Below, piece after piece: positions 19,001-27,967 of a DNA stretch of 64,000 bases. This DNA comes from Candidatus Pseudobacter hemicellulosilyticus (lineage in GTDB: Bacteria; Bacteroidota; Bacteroidia; Chitinophagales; Chitinophagaceae). The stretch lies in contig CP119311.1 of assembly GCA_029202545.1 (NCBI GenBank), positions 3,844,001 to 3,908,000 of the forward strand, written 5' to 3'. The first letter of the stretch is position 1, and the number at the start of each line of letters is the position of its first letter. The notes beneath the pieces were generated by a model, which saw nothing but the letters and a program-made list of their open reading frames with translations, was not told the origin of the DNA and made no database searches. Position numbers and translations under genes: made by a program.

Positions 19001-19280
19001 CAGTGCGGGTGAACTGGTTGTAGCCTACAAAAGAGGCTTTGATGGTGTAAGGGCCGCCGGGAGGGATGTTGAGCACATCAAAACGGCCGCCGGTACGGGT
19101 CTGGGCATTGTAAACCGCTCCTGTGGGCTCGTGCGTGATGGTGACAGAGGCGCCGGACAGCAATTCATTGTTGCTGCCCTTGACCACACCACCAATGCTA
19201 CTCGTGGTTACCTGAGCATATCCGCCTAATCCACAGATAAGCAGCAGAAGGGTTAAAAAATAAACAGTAGTTCTTCTCAT
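16017..19280 (-). CDS. Oar-like TonB-dependent receptor with carboxypeptidase regulatory domain
   Basis: A 1087-residue outer-membrane protein of the Oar/OmpA-related TonB-dependent receptor type. The signal peptide is MRRTTVYFLTLLLLICGLGGYAQ; the start at 19280 is preferred over one at 19313 because it opens this peptide. A carboxypeptidase-like domain (about 25-115) contains GASVTITHEPTGAVY and PPGGPYTIKASFVGYN. A plug follows, with INAVTRRGTNNWYGTAYGFYRNQ, then a large barrel ending in an aromatic strand (WGIQLGLRYIFN). No SusD follows, so it works without a lipoprotein lid. Relatives in myxobacteria affect adhesion and development, and others export or import peptides. The ligand here is unknown. 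Confidence 0.93.
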   Translation of the reverse strand: MRRTTVYFLTLLLLICGLGGYAQVTTSSIGGVVKGSNNELLSGASVTITHEPTGAVYNAQTRTGGRFDVLNIPPGGPYTIKASFVGYNQFTRTEVNIPLGEKFEITIELSASSTELESVLVVSNRKSATEKVGASTNISRRVIANMPNVSRSLSNLTRMTPQANGNSFAGMNYRFNNITIDGSLFNNNFGRSGDGQVPGGASSAISVDAIDQVQVNIAPYDVRQAGFTGAGINAVTRRGTNNWYGTAYGFYRNQDFNGTKVLGQEVTNVARSTKIYGGSIGGPIIKNKLFFFVNYEQEKKTAPPTAITVASRPGNESDPNRSPVLATDLDRLKQHLISTYQYDPGGYEGYDFETDNKKFTGRLDWNISNRHRLTARYTWSETNDDDMVNASSGPPTNIANRLSNGRRGGKSGGIAYTGTNFKNNYKANSAVLELNSNFSNTVSNQLIASYTHLAPVRVPNTSFPFVDIMRAGDLNNVYISFGTDLFSYENKIDDKAYNVANNVTLNLGRHTVTLGASFDYMTFENSFAAYGGPSYYRFASIDDFINDAAPIAFGVSYSPTNRTGITPAAAKFAQGGLYMQDAFAVNEKFKLTYGVRFDLPFYPYDPPTNTALKAITFKDEDGNDEHFDVSKWPKSRLLVSPRVGFTYDPEGDKSIIVRGGTGIFTGRIPFIWLVNQVGDNGVLRIIEQKTGAAAAAIKFNADRTAYIPTNIPADPGATIPSGGPSYSATAEDFKMPQTWRSNLAVDKKLGENYVLTIEALYTRMINNVYARNANLGADTGRRADGRPMYVQNLNSNIGQMTILDNINKGSSTVLTAQLSKTFSRNWEATVAYTYTYAQDVAIGTSDQAASGWTTNNIVMNPNKPELGYSNFSIPHRVMASGSYRFEYMKGNMATTIGFFYTGASQDRFHYRYGANINGDGATNDIVFIPADPKTLNFQASYTPVSGGPAYTAQQQRDAFAAFVENDKYLKKHKGQFMDRYGATLPWFHSLDLRLLQDFSVKAGNKKHTMQVSVDAINFLNLLSSDWGHRYVYNFGSFQDQALLGVGSGNTAANPVYTFNPGITRAYQPDYSTNSTWGIQLGLRYIFN

Positions 19281-19811
19281 ATATACTTGTTTAGTGATTG
19301 AGCAAAGAAACAATCAACACAAGATCACATGAACAACAAAGGCATTATCAAATAATTAATAAAGAGCCTGCAATCGTAAAAAGTTTGGCCACTAATCTGG
19401 GAATAGTTGGTTTAGTTTTATTTCGAACGGGGATCGCCGGAAGGAGCCAGGTCTGCGGGGTCAGGTGTCAGGCGACCCGCAAATGTAAATGAAAAACTAA
19501 ATTGACAAGGGAAAGCCATCCACAGGTTATGCACAGTAGATGCACCGTTGCCGTTAGTTGCCGTTCTCACAAGACCCAATAGGGTATAATAGTCCCGCTT
19601 GTTCATTCCGGCCGGTTTACGCAGTAAAACGGTACCCGCCCGAACAAACAATACCCATTTCCCCCTACAGGCAATTTCAGCCGGCAATTGGCTGCTCAGT
19701 AATTATAAGTTCATCGGGAAAATACCCAGCCGCCCTCCCTAAAACGGTAAAACTGAACCTTCTAATGGCATCGGTTGTTTTATTACTAACTTTACAAAAA
19801 TTTGGCCTACT
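19281..19811. other. Intergenic region between divergent Oar-like receptor and ribBA
   Basis: About 530 bp without a gene I can support. On the minus strand GCGGGTC (near 19480) can pair with GACCCCGC (near 19455), a possible leader hairpin of the receptor gene. TTATGCACA (19527-19535) matches a single DnaA box. No FMN-riboswitch signature was recognised before ribBA. A reading frame on the minus strand at 19418-19687 has no signal peptide, domain or promoter support. Confidence 0.5.
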
Positions 19812-21026
19812 ATGCTGGATACCATTGAAAACGCTATAGCAGATCTCAAACAGGGGAAAATGATCATCGTTGTGGACGACGAAGACCGTGAGAATGAGGG
19901 AGATTTCATCATGGCGGCCCATGCCATTACGCCTGAAGCCATTAATTTCATGAGCAAACATGGCCGTGGCCTGATCTGCGCCCCCCTGGATGAAGAGCGT
20001 TGCGAGGAAATGCAGCTGGGATTGATGGTCAATAACAATACCGCCCTGCATGAGACCGCTTTTACGGTATCCGTTGACCTGCTGGGCCATGGCTGTACCA
20101 CCGGTATCTCCGCCCATGACCGGGCCAAGACCATCCAGGCCCTGGTGAATCCCGCCACCAAACCGGAAGACCTGGGCCGCCCGGGGCATATCTTCCCCCT
20201 CCGTTCTAAAAAAGGCGGCGCCCTGCGCCGTGCCGGTCATACAGAAGCCACTACCGACCTGGTCCGGCTGGCAGGTTTCCCCCCTCCCTATGGCGGCGCC
20301 CTGGTGGAGATCATGAACGATGACGGTTCCATGGCCCGCCTGCCGGAACTGATAGAGATTGCCAAGAAGTTCAACCTCAAGATCATATCAATAAAAGACC
20401 TCATTGAATACCGCCTCCAGACGGACTCCCTGATAGAGGAGATAGTGCGGGTGGAAATGCCCACCATGTACGGTCATTTTAAACTGGTGGCCTTCAGGGA
20501 TAAGAATACCGGCCAGGAACACCTGGCCCTGCTGAAAGGAGAATGGACTAAGGACGAACCTATCCTGGTGCGGGTGCACTCTTCCTGTTTTACCGGCGAT
20601 ATCCTGGGCTCTTTCCGCTGCGATTGCGGCGAACAGCTGCATGCTGCCATGGAAATGGTGGAAAAAGAAGGAAAGGGCGCCATATTATATATGAACCAGG
20701 AGGGCAGGGGCATTGGCCTGGTGAATAAGCTCAAAGCTTATAAGCTCCAGGAAAATGGCCTGGATACGGTAGAAGCCAACCTGCACCTGGGTTTCCCCAT
20801 GGATAAAAGGGATTACGGTATCGGCGCCCAGATGCTCCGTTACCTGGGCATCACCAAGCTGCGGCTGATGAGCAATAACCCGAAAAAACGTGCCGGCCTG
20901 CTGGGCTATGGCCTGGAAGTGGTGGAATCTGTGCCCATCGAAATTGAACCCAATCCCCATAATGAGCGATACCTGCAAACCAAGCGGGATAAGCTGGGTC
21001 ATACGATCCTGAAAGGGTTACTGTAA
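19812..21026 (+). CDS. ribBA: Bifunctional 3,4-dihydroxy-2-butanone-4-phosphate synthase / GTP cyclohydrolase II
   Basis: A 404-residue cytosolic enzyme that makes both precursors of riboflavin: the RibB half turns ribulose 5-phosphate into dihydroxybutanone phosphate, the RibA half opens the ring of GTP. Residues 1 to about 205 carry RibB motifs (VDDEDRENEGDF, HGRGLIC, GHTEATTDL). Residues from about 206 carry RibA motifs: the zinc cysteines in RVHSSCFTGDILGSFRCDCG, YMNQEGRGIGL, and LRYLGI then NNPKK. The start at 19812 is correct for the family. It ends 14 bp from the convergent tamB-like gene, and a one-mismatch copy of the 12-bp motif lies in that gap. Both catalytic halves look intact. 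Confidence 0.97.
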   Translation: MLDTIENAIADLKQGKMIIVVDDEDRENEGDFIMAAHAITPEAINFMSKHGRGLICAPLDEERCEEMQLGLMVNNNTALHETAFTVSVDLLGHGCTTGISAHDRAKTIQALVNPATKPEDLGRPGHIFPLRSKKGGALRRAGHTEATTDLVRLAGFPPPYGGALVEIMNDDGSMARLPELIEIAKKFNLKIISIKDLIEYRLQTDSLIEEIVRVEMPTMYGHFKLVAFRDKNTGQEHLALLKGEWTKDEPILVRVHSSCFTGDILGSFRCDCGEQLHAAMEMVEKEGKGAILYMNQEGRGIGLVNKLKAYKLQENGLDTVEANLHLGFPMDKRDYGIGAQMLRYLGITKLRLMSNNPKKRAGLLGYGLEVVESVPIEIEPNPHNERYLQTKRDKLGHTILKGLL

Positions 21027-21038
21027 TTGGTTCTTCCC
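21027..21038 (-). repeat. One-mismatch copy of the 12-bp motif
   Basis: TTGGTTCTTCCC differs at one base from TTGGTTCGTCCC. It fills the 14-bp gap between the convergent ribBA and tamB-like stop codons. Confidence 0.5.
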
Positions 21039-21040
21039 CA

Positions 21041-24000
21041 TTAATTATTATCGGTAGCGCTGTCTTTTTCTGCTGCTTCGGCGGCCAGTCGCTTCCTTTT
21101 GCGCTCACCAATGAGTAATTCACTCAGGCGGTCAAAGTCGCGCCGGTAACTGATACTGGCGCCTGAGCGGTTTTGCCTGGCGCCCACTCCGGAGCCGGTG
21201 AGGTAGTTATAGGAATCCCTGTAGAAGAATGTTAGCACCAGCTTACCATCCTGCCTGATCCTCCATTCGGCGGTAATATCCGGCAGGAACTGGAGGTTAT
21301 TGGTAGCCTGTATCTGCTGGGAAGTGAAGCCAATGTCCAGCGCACTGCCGAAAGTGAAGGTCAGTCGCTCATTGAGGAAGCTCTTCCCGATATTGAAGTT
21401 GAGGTTGGTGCGGTCAATGCTGAGGCGGTTGGCATCCACATTGTCCAGCAGGTTGGCCCCGCTGTAGAACTGGGCGTTGAAATTGATCTTGATGCTTTTG
21501 TCGTTGAAGATATCCTGGAACACGTTGGATACTACTTTGCTCAGGGTATTGGACAGTACGCCGGAGATGCTGCCCACCACTACGCCTTCAAAGGCGATAC
21601 CACCCAGCCCGCTCTGGCTGCCGGTGGAGAGGGGACCAAAGCTGTTGAACACGATCAGGAAAGCTACCTGTTTGTTCAGCTCGTTCTCATCACTCTGGAT
21701 CCGCTGCAGGATGGCGATGGCATCCGGGTCGTTCTTGAGGGCGCTGCCCTGCGGCAGCTCAATCTGGAAGCGGATCTCGGGGTGCATGAGCTTGTCGGTC
21801 AGACTGGCCACCACCACTACCTCGCCCCGGTATTTCCGAACGTTATTATTCACGTTGCTGCTGCCGCCGGACTGGATGGAGAACTGGTCCAGGCCCAGGT
21901 CGCTGAAGCGCACGTTCTCTGCACGGTACTCTGCATCTATCTTGATATCGGCATCAAAAGGATCGCCTTTCCATTGAATATAGTTACCTACGCCTTCGCG
22001 CAGCTTGAAGGGTTTGCGCAGGACCGACTGGAAATTGAAGTTATAGTTCCCCCGGTCAATATCATAACGGCCCATGATGGTGAAATCCCCGTCAGTGCCG
22101 GCCCTCAGCTTGATATTGCCATGCCCGTTGGCCTGGATGATATCACCGGTCAGCTCGTCCAGGATCACGTACATGTCTGCATAGTTATTGGCGGCAATGT
22201 CCAGCGTAACGGTCAGGTTGCTTTCATTGGAGAGGCGGGGCGGTTCCATTTCCCGGCCATAGACCTTCCAGACTATATAATCGGCCTGGCCGCTTTCCCG
22301 GGAAGAGGTGGAGCGGATATACAGTTTGGAACTGTCAGCGGGTTCGCCGCGGATATCCATCTGCATATCTGCCAGGGGACCACGAAAGGTCATATTGGCC
22401 TTGGCATATACAGTGCCGAAGAAAGGATCTTTGCCGGTGCCGGTGGTACTGAGCACCAGCAGCTTGTTGGTGTTCATGGCAAAGTCAAAGTTCAGGTTGT
22501 CAAAACCTTTATGGTAAAGTATCCCTTTGGATATAGTGCCGCTGTTGCCATTCTCATCTTTTATGGTGAACGAACCAAAGTCGATGGCGTCATCCTTGAA
22601 ATCGAAAGTGGCTTCAGGGATCTTATACAATACATTGGTGTAGTTGACCCGCAGGCTGGCGTCCTTGAGATAGGCGCGGCCCAGGTACTTCAGGTTATCG
22701 GGCTGGCCCATGATGCGGAGGTCGCCGGTGGCATATCCGTTCAGGTCGCTGAACACACCGGAGAGGTACTGGCCAATCAGGTTGATCCGGGTATTGTTGA
22801 ACTGACCGGTAAGGTCCAGCGGGGCGGCGCCTAAAGAGTCCCGCAGGTTGTACATCCCTTTGAGGTCAAAATCATAATCCTTGTTATTGGAGAGCGCGGA
22901 GAAATTGATGACCCCGCTGCGGGTATTGTAATTACCGTTCAGCTGGAGTTTGCCGATGGAGTCATTGTCCAGCCGGAAATGCTCAGCCTCGCCATTGATG
23001 TCCACCTGTGTTTTACCGAAAGGGTCCATTACATCCACGGTGGCGGTGAGCAGACCCTCTATCCGGTTGCTCTTGACAAGGTAGGGGGAGAAGTCGCCGA
23101 TATTCACCTTGCTCAGTTCTACCTTGATATCATTGGTATTGCCGATATCGGATGGGTGGGTGGTAACCAGGATCTGCTGATCATCGCTATAGATCTTGAC
23201 CCCGTCGGCAGAGACCATATCGGATGCAAAGATCAGCTCCCCGTCCTTATCGATGGTCCAGTTCTTGCCGTTCACGTCAAACTGCGACTGGTTAAACAAT
23301 ATACCCAGCCCCTTGGGCATGGTGCGCACCTGGGCGGAGATATTGGCCGAGTTGAGGGTCTGGCTGGCGCTGGTCTGGACCGATACATTGGACAGGTCCA
23401 TGCTGGAATTGATCTTAATGGAAGTGCCGGGAAAATGGAGGCTGTCATTGATATAAACATCGGCAATGGTGCTTTCCACGGAAAGACTGTCCAGGTTGCC
23501 CACGCCTTTAAGACCTACATTATAGACCGTGATATTCTTGTAATTGAACTGCGGGATCTCGGCATTCAGGTCCAGCAGGTTCTCATTGCTGTTGATACGG
23601 CCGGTGATGGTGCTGTAATTAAAGCCGCCGAGGTGATTGTCTATAAAGCCGAAATACTCATCTACTTTCTTGGTGGTGATCACAAAGCTGAAATTCTCAT
23701 TGGTCAGTGATTTGGCCGGCTTGATATAGCTGGGATAATATTTATTGAGGAAGGTGCGGAAAGCCGCGGGCAGTTCCAGGATGGAGAACTCGCCTACCAG
23801 TGCGGCATCAAACTCATTGCTCACCACGGTGATCACTTTGTTGGTGCCCATGATCTTGGATTCCACGTTAAGGGAATCAAAGGAAATACGCTGGCCCTTC
23901 CGGAAGATGGAGGCTTCATACACGCGGGCGGTGCCCAGGAAGTTGTCAATATTATTACCGGTGAAATCAAAACGGAATTTTCCATCCACATCAATACTGT

Positions 24001-25867
24001 CTTTGCTCAGCCTGATCTTTTTGAGGTTGGCTTTATTTACCACGGCGTCAAAATTGAACTGGGGTTGCTTGGTGTTAAAATCCACCAGCCCGTTCATGCT
24101 GGCCACCAGGTTGGAATCATTGACCTGCAGTTCACCGTTGAAGAGCCTTTTGGCCACGGTGCCTTTGACAATGATGTCCTGGTAGGTATAGTCGTTGAAT
24201 TCTATAGAGCGCACAAGGCCATCCAGTTTGGCGTTGAGGTTGCCGGTCTTGAGGCCACGGCCGTTAATGGAGCCTTTGAAGCTGATATTCCCGAGGTTGG
24301 GCACATCAATGAATTTACCCAGCTGGAAATCGTTGGTGCTGATATTCCCGATATAGCTGGTATTGCCTTTGTCGGGGAATTTCATATTCACATCGGTAAC
24401 AATGGCGCCCAGGTTGGTCTCCAGTGTACCGTAGGTGACAAAGTCTTTGACAAAGCCGGTGAAGTTGCCGCGGAAGCGCAGGTATTCCAGCTGGTCCAGC
24501 CGGGGCGTTTTGAGGTTGCGGAGCTGGGGGACTATGGCAATGGCATCGGCATAGGTGGTCCGGAAATCGTTGGCTACAAAGTCGATGAAGGTCTTGTCAA
24601 TATCGGGCAGACCGCGCAGGGTGATATTGCCGTTGAGGAACGACTGTTTCCCGGCTTCCAGGCGGACATTGCGGGCCACGAGGTTATCTACGGAGCCGCG
24701 GATAGTGCCGTTGATGCGGAGCTTCTTTTTCCAGCTGGCCAGTTCGGGGGCGAAGTAAGCGATGTCATCGCTGTCCAGCTCGGCATCATTAAAATGGCCT
24801 TCCATACGCACTTTGGAGATGAAATCGCTCATATCATCGAAGCTGGCATAACGCATGGCAAAGAAATGGTGCAGCCTGCTGCGGTTGGTGTGGAGGTCCA
24901 GGCTGGCAAATTCCATGGCTTCGGGATGGAATTTGACCCGGGCGTCCAGCTTTTGTACATCCAGTCCGCTCCGTTCTTTGGTGCTGAGGCGGACATTGGC
25001 GGTGATGGAGTCCTGGCGAAAGGCCACATCGGTGAAATCGCCGGTGATATCGCTGAACTGGATATGGCCGCCATCAAAATAAGGGTAGGGCTCCCGGCCG
25101 TTATCGATATCATTTTTGAAGGTCCCGTTACGCAGGGTCATTTTACGGATGCTGATATCCCATTTGCCGGCGTTCCAGCGCAGGTGATTGGTATCATTGA
25201 GGATGGTCTCTTCTTTGCGCTTTGGCCGGAGGGAGTCCGGCCGGTTACCATCATAGTTATAGATAGCAAAGAGGGGGTGGTCAATATTTACGGAGCGGAT
25301 CAGGATGCGTTTGTCGGCAAGGCTGACCTTTTCGGCGTCAATGTCAAAGTCGCTGAAGCGGAGCAGCATGTCCTCGCCGCGCCAGCCGTCCTTCTGGAGC
25401 AGGGCGATATTGTCAAGCTCAATTTTTTTCAGGTCCAGGTTGATGCCGCCTTTTTTGGGGGCTGTCTCGCTGGGGCCGCTGAAATAATCGGCTATAAAGC
25501 GATAGTTCCAGATAGAGTCCGAGCGGGTAAGGTGGATCACAGCATCCTGGAGGCCCAGGTATTTGAGTTCAATATTGTCTTTGAAAAAGAACCAGTCGGT
25601 AATATTCACTTTTACACCGCCGGCGTAGAGCAGGGTGTCCTGGCGCTGGTCCAGGATCAGGGTCTCTTCCAGCACCATCTTGTTGAAGAGGGCGAAGTCC
25701 ACCTGTTTGATCCGGACGGTGGTATGCAGATCCCTGGACAGCCTTTTGGTGGCCATGCCTACCAGCCAGTTCTGGACAGGGCTGGTCTGTAAGGCCACCC
25801 ATACCAGTATGATCAGTCCGATCAGTACTAACAGTAATGTCCGGGATATTTTCCAAAACTTTCTCAG
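21041..25867 (-). CDS. TamB-like translocation/assembly module protein (DUF490)
   Basis: A very large (about 1,600 residues) inner-membrane-anchored beta-helical protein of the AsmA/TamB superfamily, which bridges the periplasm and helps outer-membrane protein or lipid transport. The body is made of repeated beta segments, and the C-terminal DUF490 domain is marked by TVTLDIAANNYADMYVILDELTGDI and the final FTFGSALDIGF and LTFFYRDSYNYL. The first usual start codon is a GTG at 25798, but in-frame codons upstream encode LRKFWKISRTLLLVLIG followed by LIILVWVALQTS, a typical TamB signal anchor. The frame is closed by a TAG at 25874-25876 and has no ATG, so CTG at 25867 is the likeliest start. No BamA-like TamA gene is adjacent. 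Confidence 0.88.
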   Translation of the reverse strand: MRKFWKISRTLLLVLIGLIILVWVALQTSPVQNWLVGMATKRLSRDLHTTVRIKQVDFALFNKMVLEETLILDQRQDTLLYAGGVKVNITDWFFFKDNIELKYLGLQDAVIHLTRSDSIWNYRFIADYFSGPSETAPKKGGINLDLKKIELDNIALLQKDGWRGEDMLLRFSDFDIDAEKVSLADKRILIRSVNIDHPLFAIYNYDGNRPDSLRPKRKEETILNDTNHLRWNAGKWDISIRKMTLRNGTFKNDIDNGREPYPYFDGGHIQFSDITGDFTDVAFRQDSITANVRLSTKERSGLDVQKLDARVKFHPEAMEFASLDLHTNRSRLHHFFAMRYASFDDMSDFISKVRMEGHFNDAELDSDDIAYFAPELASWKKKLRINGTIRGSVDNLVARNVRLEAGKQSFLNGNITLRGLPDIDKTFIDFVANDFRTTYADAIAIVPQLRNLKTPRLDQLEYLRFRGNFTGFVKDFVTYGTLETNLGAIVTDVNMKFPDKGNTSYIGNISTNDFQLGKFIDVPNLGNISFKGSINGRGLKTGNLNAKLDGLVRSIEFNDYTYQDIIVKGTVAKRLFNGELQVNDSNLVASMNGLVDFNTKQPQFNFDAVVNKANLKKIRLSKDSIDVDGKFRFDFTGNNIDNFLGTARVYEASIFRKGQRISFDSLNVESKIMGTNKVITVVSNEFDAALVGEFSILELPAAFRTFLNKYYPSYIKPAKSLTNENFSFVITTKKVDEYFGFIDNHLGGFNYSTITGRINSNENLLDLNAEIPQFNYKNITVYNVGLKGVGNLDSLSVESTIADVYINDSLHFPGTSIKINSSMDLSNVSVQTSASQTLNSANISAQVRTMPKGLGILFNQSQFDVNGKNWTIDKDGELIFASDMVSADGVKIYSDDQQILVTTHPSDIGNTNDIKVELSKVNIGDFSPYLVKSNRIEGLLTATVDVMDPFGKTQVDINGEAEHFRLDNDSIGKLQLNGNYNTRSGVINFSALSNNKDYDFDLKGMYNLRDSLGAAPLDLTGQFNNTRINLIGQYLSGVFSDLNGYATGDLRIMGQPDNLKYLGRAYLKDASLRVNYTNVLYKIPEATFDFKDDAIDFGSFTIKDENGNSGTISKGILYHKGFDNLNFDFAMNTNKLLVLSTTGTGKDPFFGTVYAKANMTFRGPLADMQMDIRGEPADSSKLYIRSTSSRESGQADYIVWKVYGREMEPPRLSNESNLTVTLDIAANNYADMYVILDELTGDIIQANGHGNIKLRAGTDGDFTIMGRYDIDRGNYNFNFQSVLRKPFKLREGVGNYIQWKGDPFDADIKIDAEYRAENVRFSDLGLDQFSIQSGGSSNVNNNVRKYRGEVVVVASLTDKLMHPEIRFQIELPQGSALKNDPDAIAILQRIQSDENELNKQVAFLIVFNSFGPLSTGSQSGLGGIAFEGVVVGSISGVLSNTLSKVVSNVFQDIFNDKSIKINFNAQFYSGANLLDNVDANRLSIDRTNLNFNIGKSFLNERLTFTFGSALDIGFTSQQIQATNNLQFLPDITAEWRIRQDGKLVLTFFYRDSYNYLTGSGVGARQNRSGASISYRRDFDRLSELLIGERKRKRLAAEAAEKDSATDNN

Positions 25868-26010
25868 GGTCTGCTAATTGTGGTGCAAAATTAGGTGTTA
25901 CCGGTGGTTGAGCAAATTCAGTACCAATGAATCAGCGAATATACCGTTTTACAGATGCGCCACCGCAGGGAAAAACATAAATTGCAGGACCAGCCTGAAA
26001 AGAAGCTACT

Positions 26011-27081
26011 ATGCGATATTTTATACTATTTATGGCCATCCTTTCTTTTAACAGCGCTTTAGCACAGACCGCCACCAGTGTGGCCGCCAGCCCATCGCCT
26101 GCGGCCATCCAGGCCCGTAAGCCGGTACTGGTGATCCATGGCGGCGCAGGTACTATCCTGCGCAGGAATATGACACCCGAAAAGGAGAAAGCGTATACCG
26201 AAGGACTGCAGCAGGCCCTGGCCGCCGGGTATGCCATCCTGGAAAAAGGCGGCAGCGCCCTGGATGCCGTGGAAGCTGCGGTGCGTGTGATGGAAGACAA
26301 TCCCCTTTTCAATGCCGGCAAGGGAGCGGTATTTACCAATGCGGGCACCAATGAGCTGGATGCATCCATTATGGACGGGAAATCGCTGGCCGCCGGTTCG
26401 GTGGCCGGGGTCACTACCATCCGCAACCCCATTACTGCTGCCCGGGCAGTGATGGAGCATAGCCCGCATGTGCTCCTGGTGGGCAGGGGCGCCGAGCAGT
26501 TTGCCGCGGAACAGGGGCTGCAGATCGTTGATCCCTCTTATTTCTATACCGAAGAGCGCTGGCAGGGACTGCAAAGGATTAAAAAGGAGGACTCTGCCAA
26601 AACTGAGCTGGACCATGGCGGCCGGAAAAGCGGCGCCGGGCTGAAGCAGCCGGAGAACAGGGATTCCAAATATGGTACGGTGGGCGCCGTGGCGCTGGAT
26701 ATGGCCGGTAACCTGGCCGCTGCTACCAGTACCGGAGGGATGACCAACAAACGCTATGGCCGGGTAGGGGATGCACCCATCATTGGCGCGGGCACCTATG
26801 CCAGCAATGCCAGCTGTGCTATCAGCTGTACAGGCTGGGGCGAATTCTTTATCCGCCTGGTAATGGCCAAGTCTGTGAGCGACCGGATGGAATATGGCGG
26901 CTGGAGCCTGGACCGGGCTGCCGGTGAAATGATCCACAAAGCCCTGCCCGCCCTGGGCGGTGATGGCGGTCTGATCGGTGTGGACAAGGACGGCAATATA
27001 GTAATGCCTTTCTGCACCGAAGGCATGTACCGCGGCTATGTGAAGGAGGGAAAAACGGAAGTACGGATCTTTAAGGATTAG
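26011..27081 (+). CDS. Isoaspartyl peptidase/L-asparaginase (Ntn hydrolase)
   Basis: A 356-residue exported plant-type asparaginase, cleaving isoaspartyl dipeptides or asparagine. The signal peptide MRYFILFMAILSFNSALAQ targets it to the periplasm. The precursor should self-cleave before Thr223 in YGTVGAVALD, creating alpha and beta subunits. The substrate pocket motifs NAGKGAVFTN, LDASIMDGKSLAAG, ATSTGGMTNKRYGRVGDAPIIGAGTYA and the C-terminal metal-site region are present. Only 6 bp separate it from the convergent regulator gene. Periplasmic location suggests peptide scavenging or detoxification of damaged peptides. Confidence 0.93.
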   Translation: MRYFILFMAILSFNSALAQTATSVAASPSPAAIQARKPVLVIHGGAGTILRRNMTPEKEKAYTEGLQQALAAGYAILEKGGSALDAVEAAVRVMEDNPLFNAGKGAVFTNAGTNELDASIMDGKSLAAGSVAGVTTIRNPITAARAVMEHSPHVLLVGRGAEQFAAEQGLQIVDPSYFYTEERWQGLQRIKKEDSAKTELDHGGRKSGAGLKQPENRDSKYGTVGAVALDMAGNLAAATSTGGMTNKRYGRVGDAPIIGAGTYASNASCAISCTGWGEFFIRLVMAKSVSDRMEYGGWSLDRAAGEMIHKALPALGGDGGLIGVDKDGNIVMPFCTEGMYRGYVKEGKTEVRIFKD

Positions 27082-27087
27082 CGCCCG

Positions 27088-27861
27088 CTACAGCAGATCC
27101 ATCATTTTTGCTATTCTGCAGGCCTCCAGGGAATTCCTGACCCGCAGCTTCTCCAGGATATTCTGCCGGTGCCGGTTCACGGTATTGATGCTGATGGATA
27201 ATTGAGTGGCAATAGCTTTACTGGCGTCCCCTTTTTCAATGAACCGTAAAATTTCTTTTTCCCGCTCTGAGAGCAGGTCGCTGTATTTTTCTTTATCGGG
27301 CGAGAGGGTATTCCCGGTGGCGAAGTTGATGATCATGCCATAGCTTCCTTCTGCATTGGATCTTTCATAAGGAATATCATAGAGACAGAGCGCCAGCCAT
27401 ATATGGCCTTCAGGGCAGCTGCCTACATAGAACATCCGGTGCCGGACAGGAATGTATTCACCGGTATTGTCCTGCATGCGCATTTTACTCACGATATGAT
27501 AATCGGTCCGCTCCCCGGCAGGCAGGGATTTCAGTAAATGAAAGAAGCGGAGTTCAAGTAAGTGTTTTTGGATCAGGTCCTCCGGGTGGATCCTGCTGAA
27601 AATTTCTTCTTCCCAGATAGAGGCAATTTCCTGGGCGCTGCCTTTCCGGCCAATACCCAGGCGCTCCGCCACCCCGCCATTGTAGATATAGCTTTTGTCG
27701 GCCTTCAGATCACTCAGCACAGCCACGGAATTTTCTATCCTGGAAAACCAGTAAGCGGCCTGCTGGTAACTGGCCAGTTGCAGGGGCTCATCCCGGCCCG
27801 GGGAAAAGGGTTGCCTCAGCAGGGTTTCACTCAGTGTTGAAACGATGTCCATAGGATTCAA
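27088..27861 (-). CDS. PAS-domain LuxR-type transcriptional regulator
   Basis: A 257-residue DNA-binding regulator. The N-terminal part looks like a PAS sensor (about 40-180: VLSDLKADKSYIYNGGVAERLG, HPEDLIQKHLLELRFFHLL, PVRHRMFYVGSCPEGHIWLALCLYDIP). The C-terminal LuxR helix-turn-helix (about 195-255) is unmistakable: LSEREKEILRFIEKGDASKAIATQLSISINTVNRHRQNILEKL. It has no receiver domain, so it is not a two-component regulator. It is divergent from the DUF1349-GH92 pair and may control it. Start alternatives at 27861 and 27852 differ by three residues. The signal sensed is unknown. Confidence 0.85.
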   Translation of the reverse strand: MNPMDIVSTLSETLLRQPFSPGRDEPLQLASYQQAAYWFSRIENSVAVLSDLKADKSYIYNGGVAERLGIGRKGSAQEIASIWEEEIFSRIHPEDLIQKHLLELRFFHLLKSLPAGERTDYHIVSKMRMQDNTGEYIPVRHRMFYVGSCPEGHIWLALCLYDIPYERSNAEGSYGMIINFATGNTLSPDKEKYSDLLSEREKEILRFIEKGDASKAIATQLSISINTVNRHRQNILEKLRVRNSLEACRIAKMMDLL

Positions 27862-27890
27862 ACCTACAGTAAAATGGTTATTTATCAGTA

Positions 27891-27921
27891 TTGGCCGGCC
27901 AGTTTTCTCCGGTTAGATTTG
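27891..27921 (+). promoter_or_regulatory. Bacteroidota-type promoter of the DUF1349-GH92 unit
   Basis: TTG (27891-27893), a 20-nt spacer and a perfect TAGATTTG (27914-27921), 46 bp before the DUF1349 start. It lies within 30-60 bp of the divergent LuxR-type regulator start, where a regulator could act on both genes. Confidence 0.7.
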
Positions 27922-27967
27922 CGGTTTTAACATTTGGTCCCTGACTACCACTAACAATTTCAAATCA

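Noticed and set aside
2392..19535. Two single DnaA-box-like words (TGTGGATAA at 2392, TTATGCACA at 19527)
   Set aside because: They are isolated, with no cluster, no AT-rich unwinding region and no dnaA or dnaN nearby, so no origin is claimed.
19418..19687. Minus-strand reading frame of 89 codons in the gap before ribBA
   Set aside because: No signal peptide, domain, promoter or neighbour support.
19490..19811. FMN riboswitch before ribBA
   Set aside because: The conserved FMN-riboswitch sequence blocks were not seen in this gap.
24065..25792. Long plus-strand open frames opposite the TamB-like gene (also 21782-22834 and 22979-23710)
   Set aside because: They mirror the coding frame of a strong minus-strand gene, have no promoter or domain, and their composition is typical of shadow frames.
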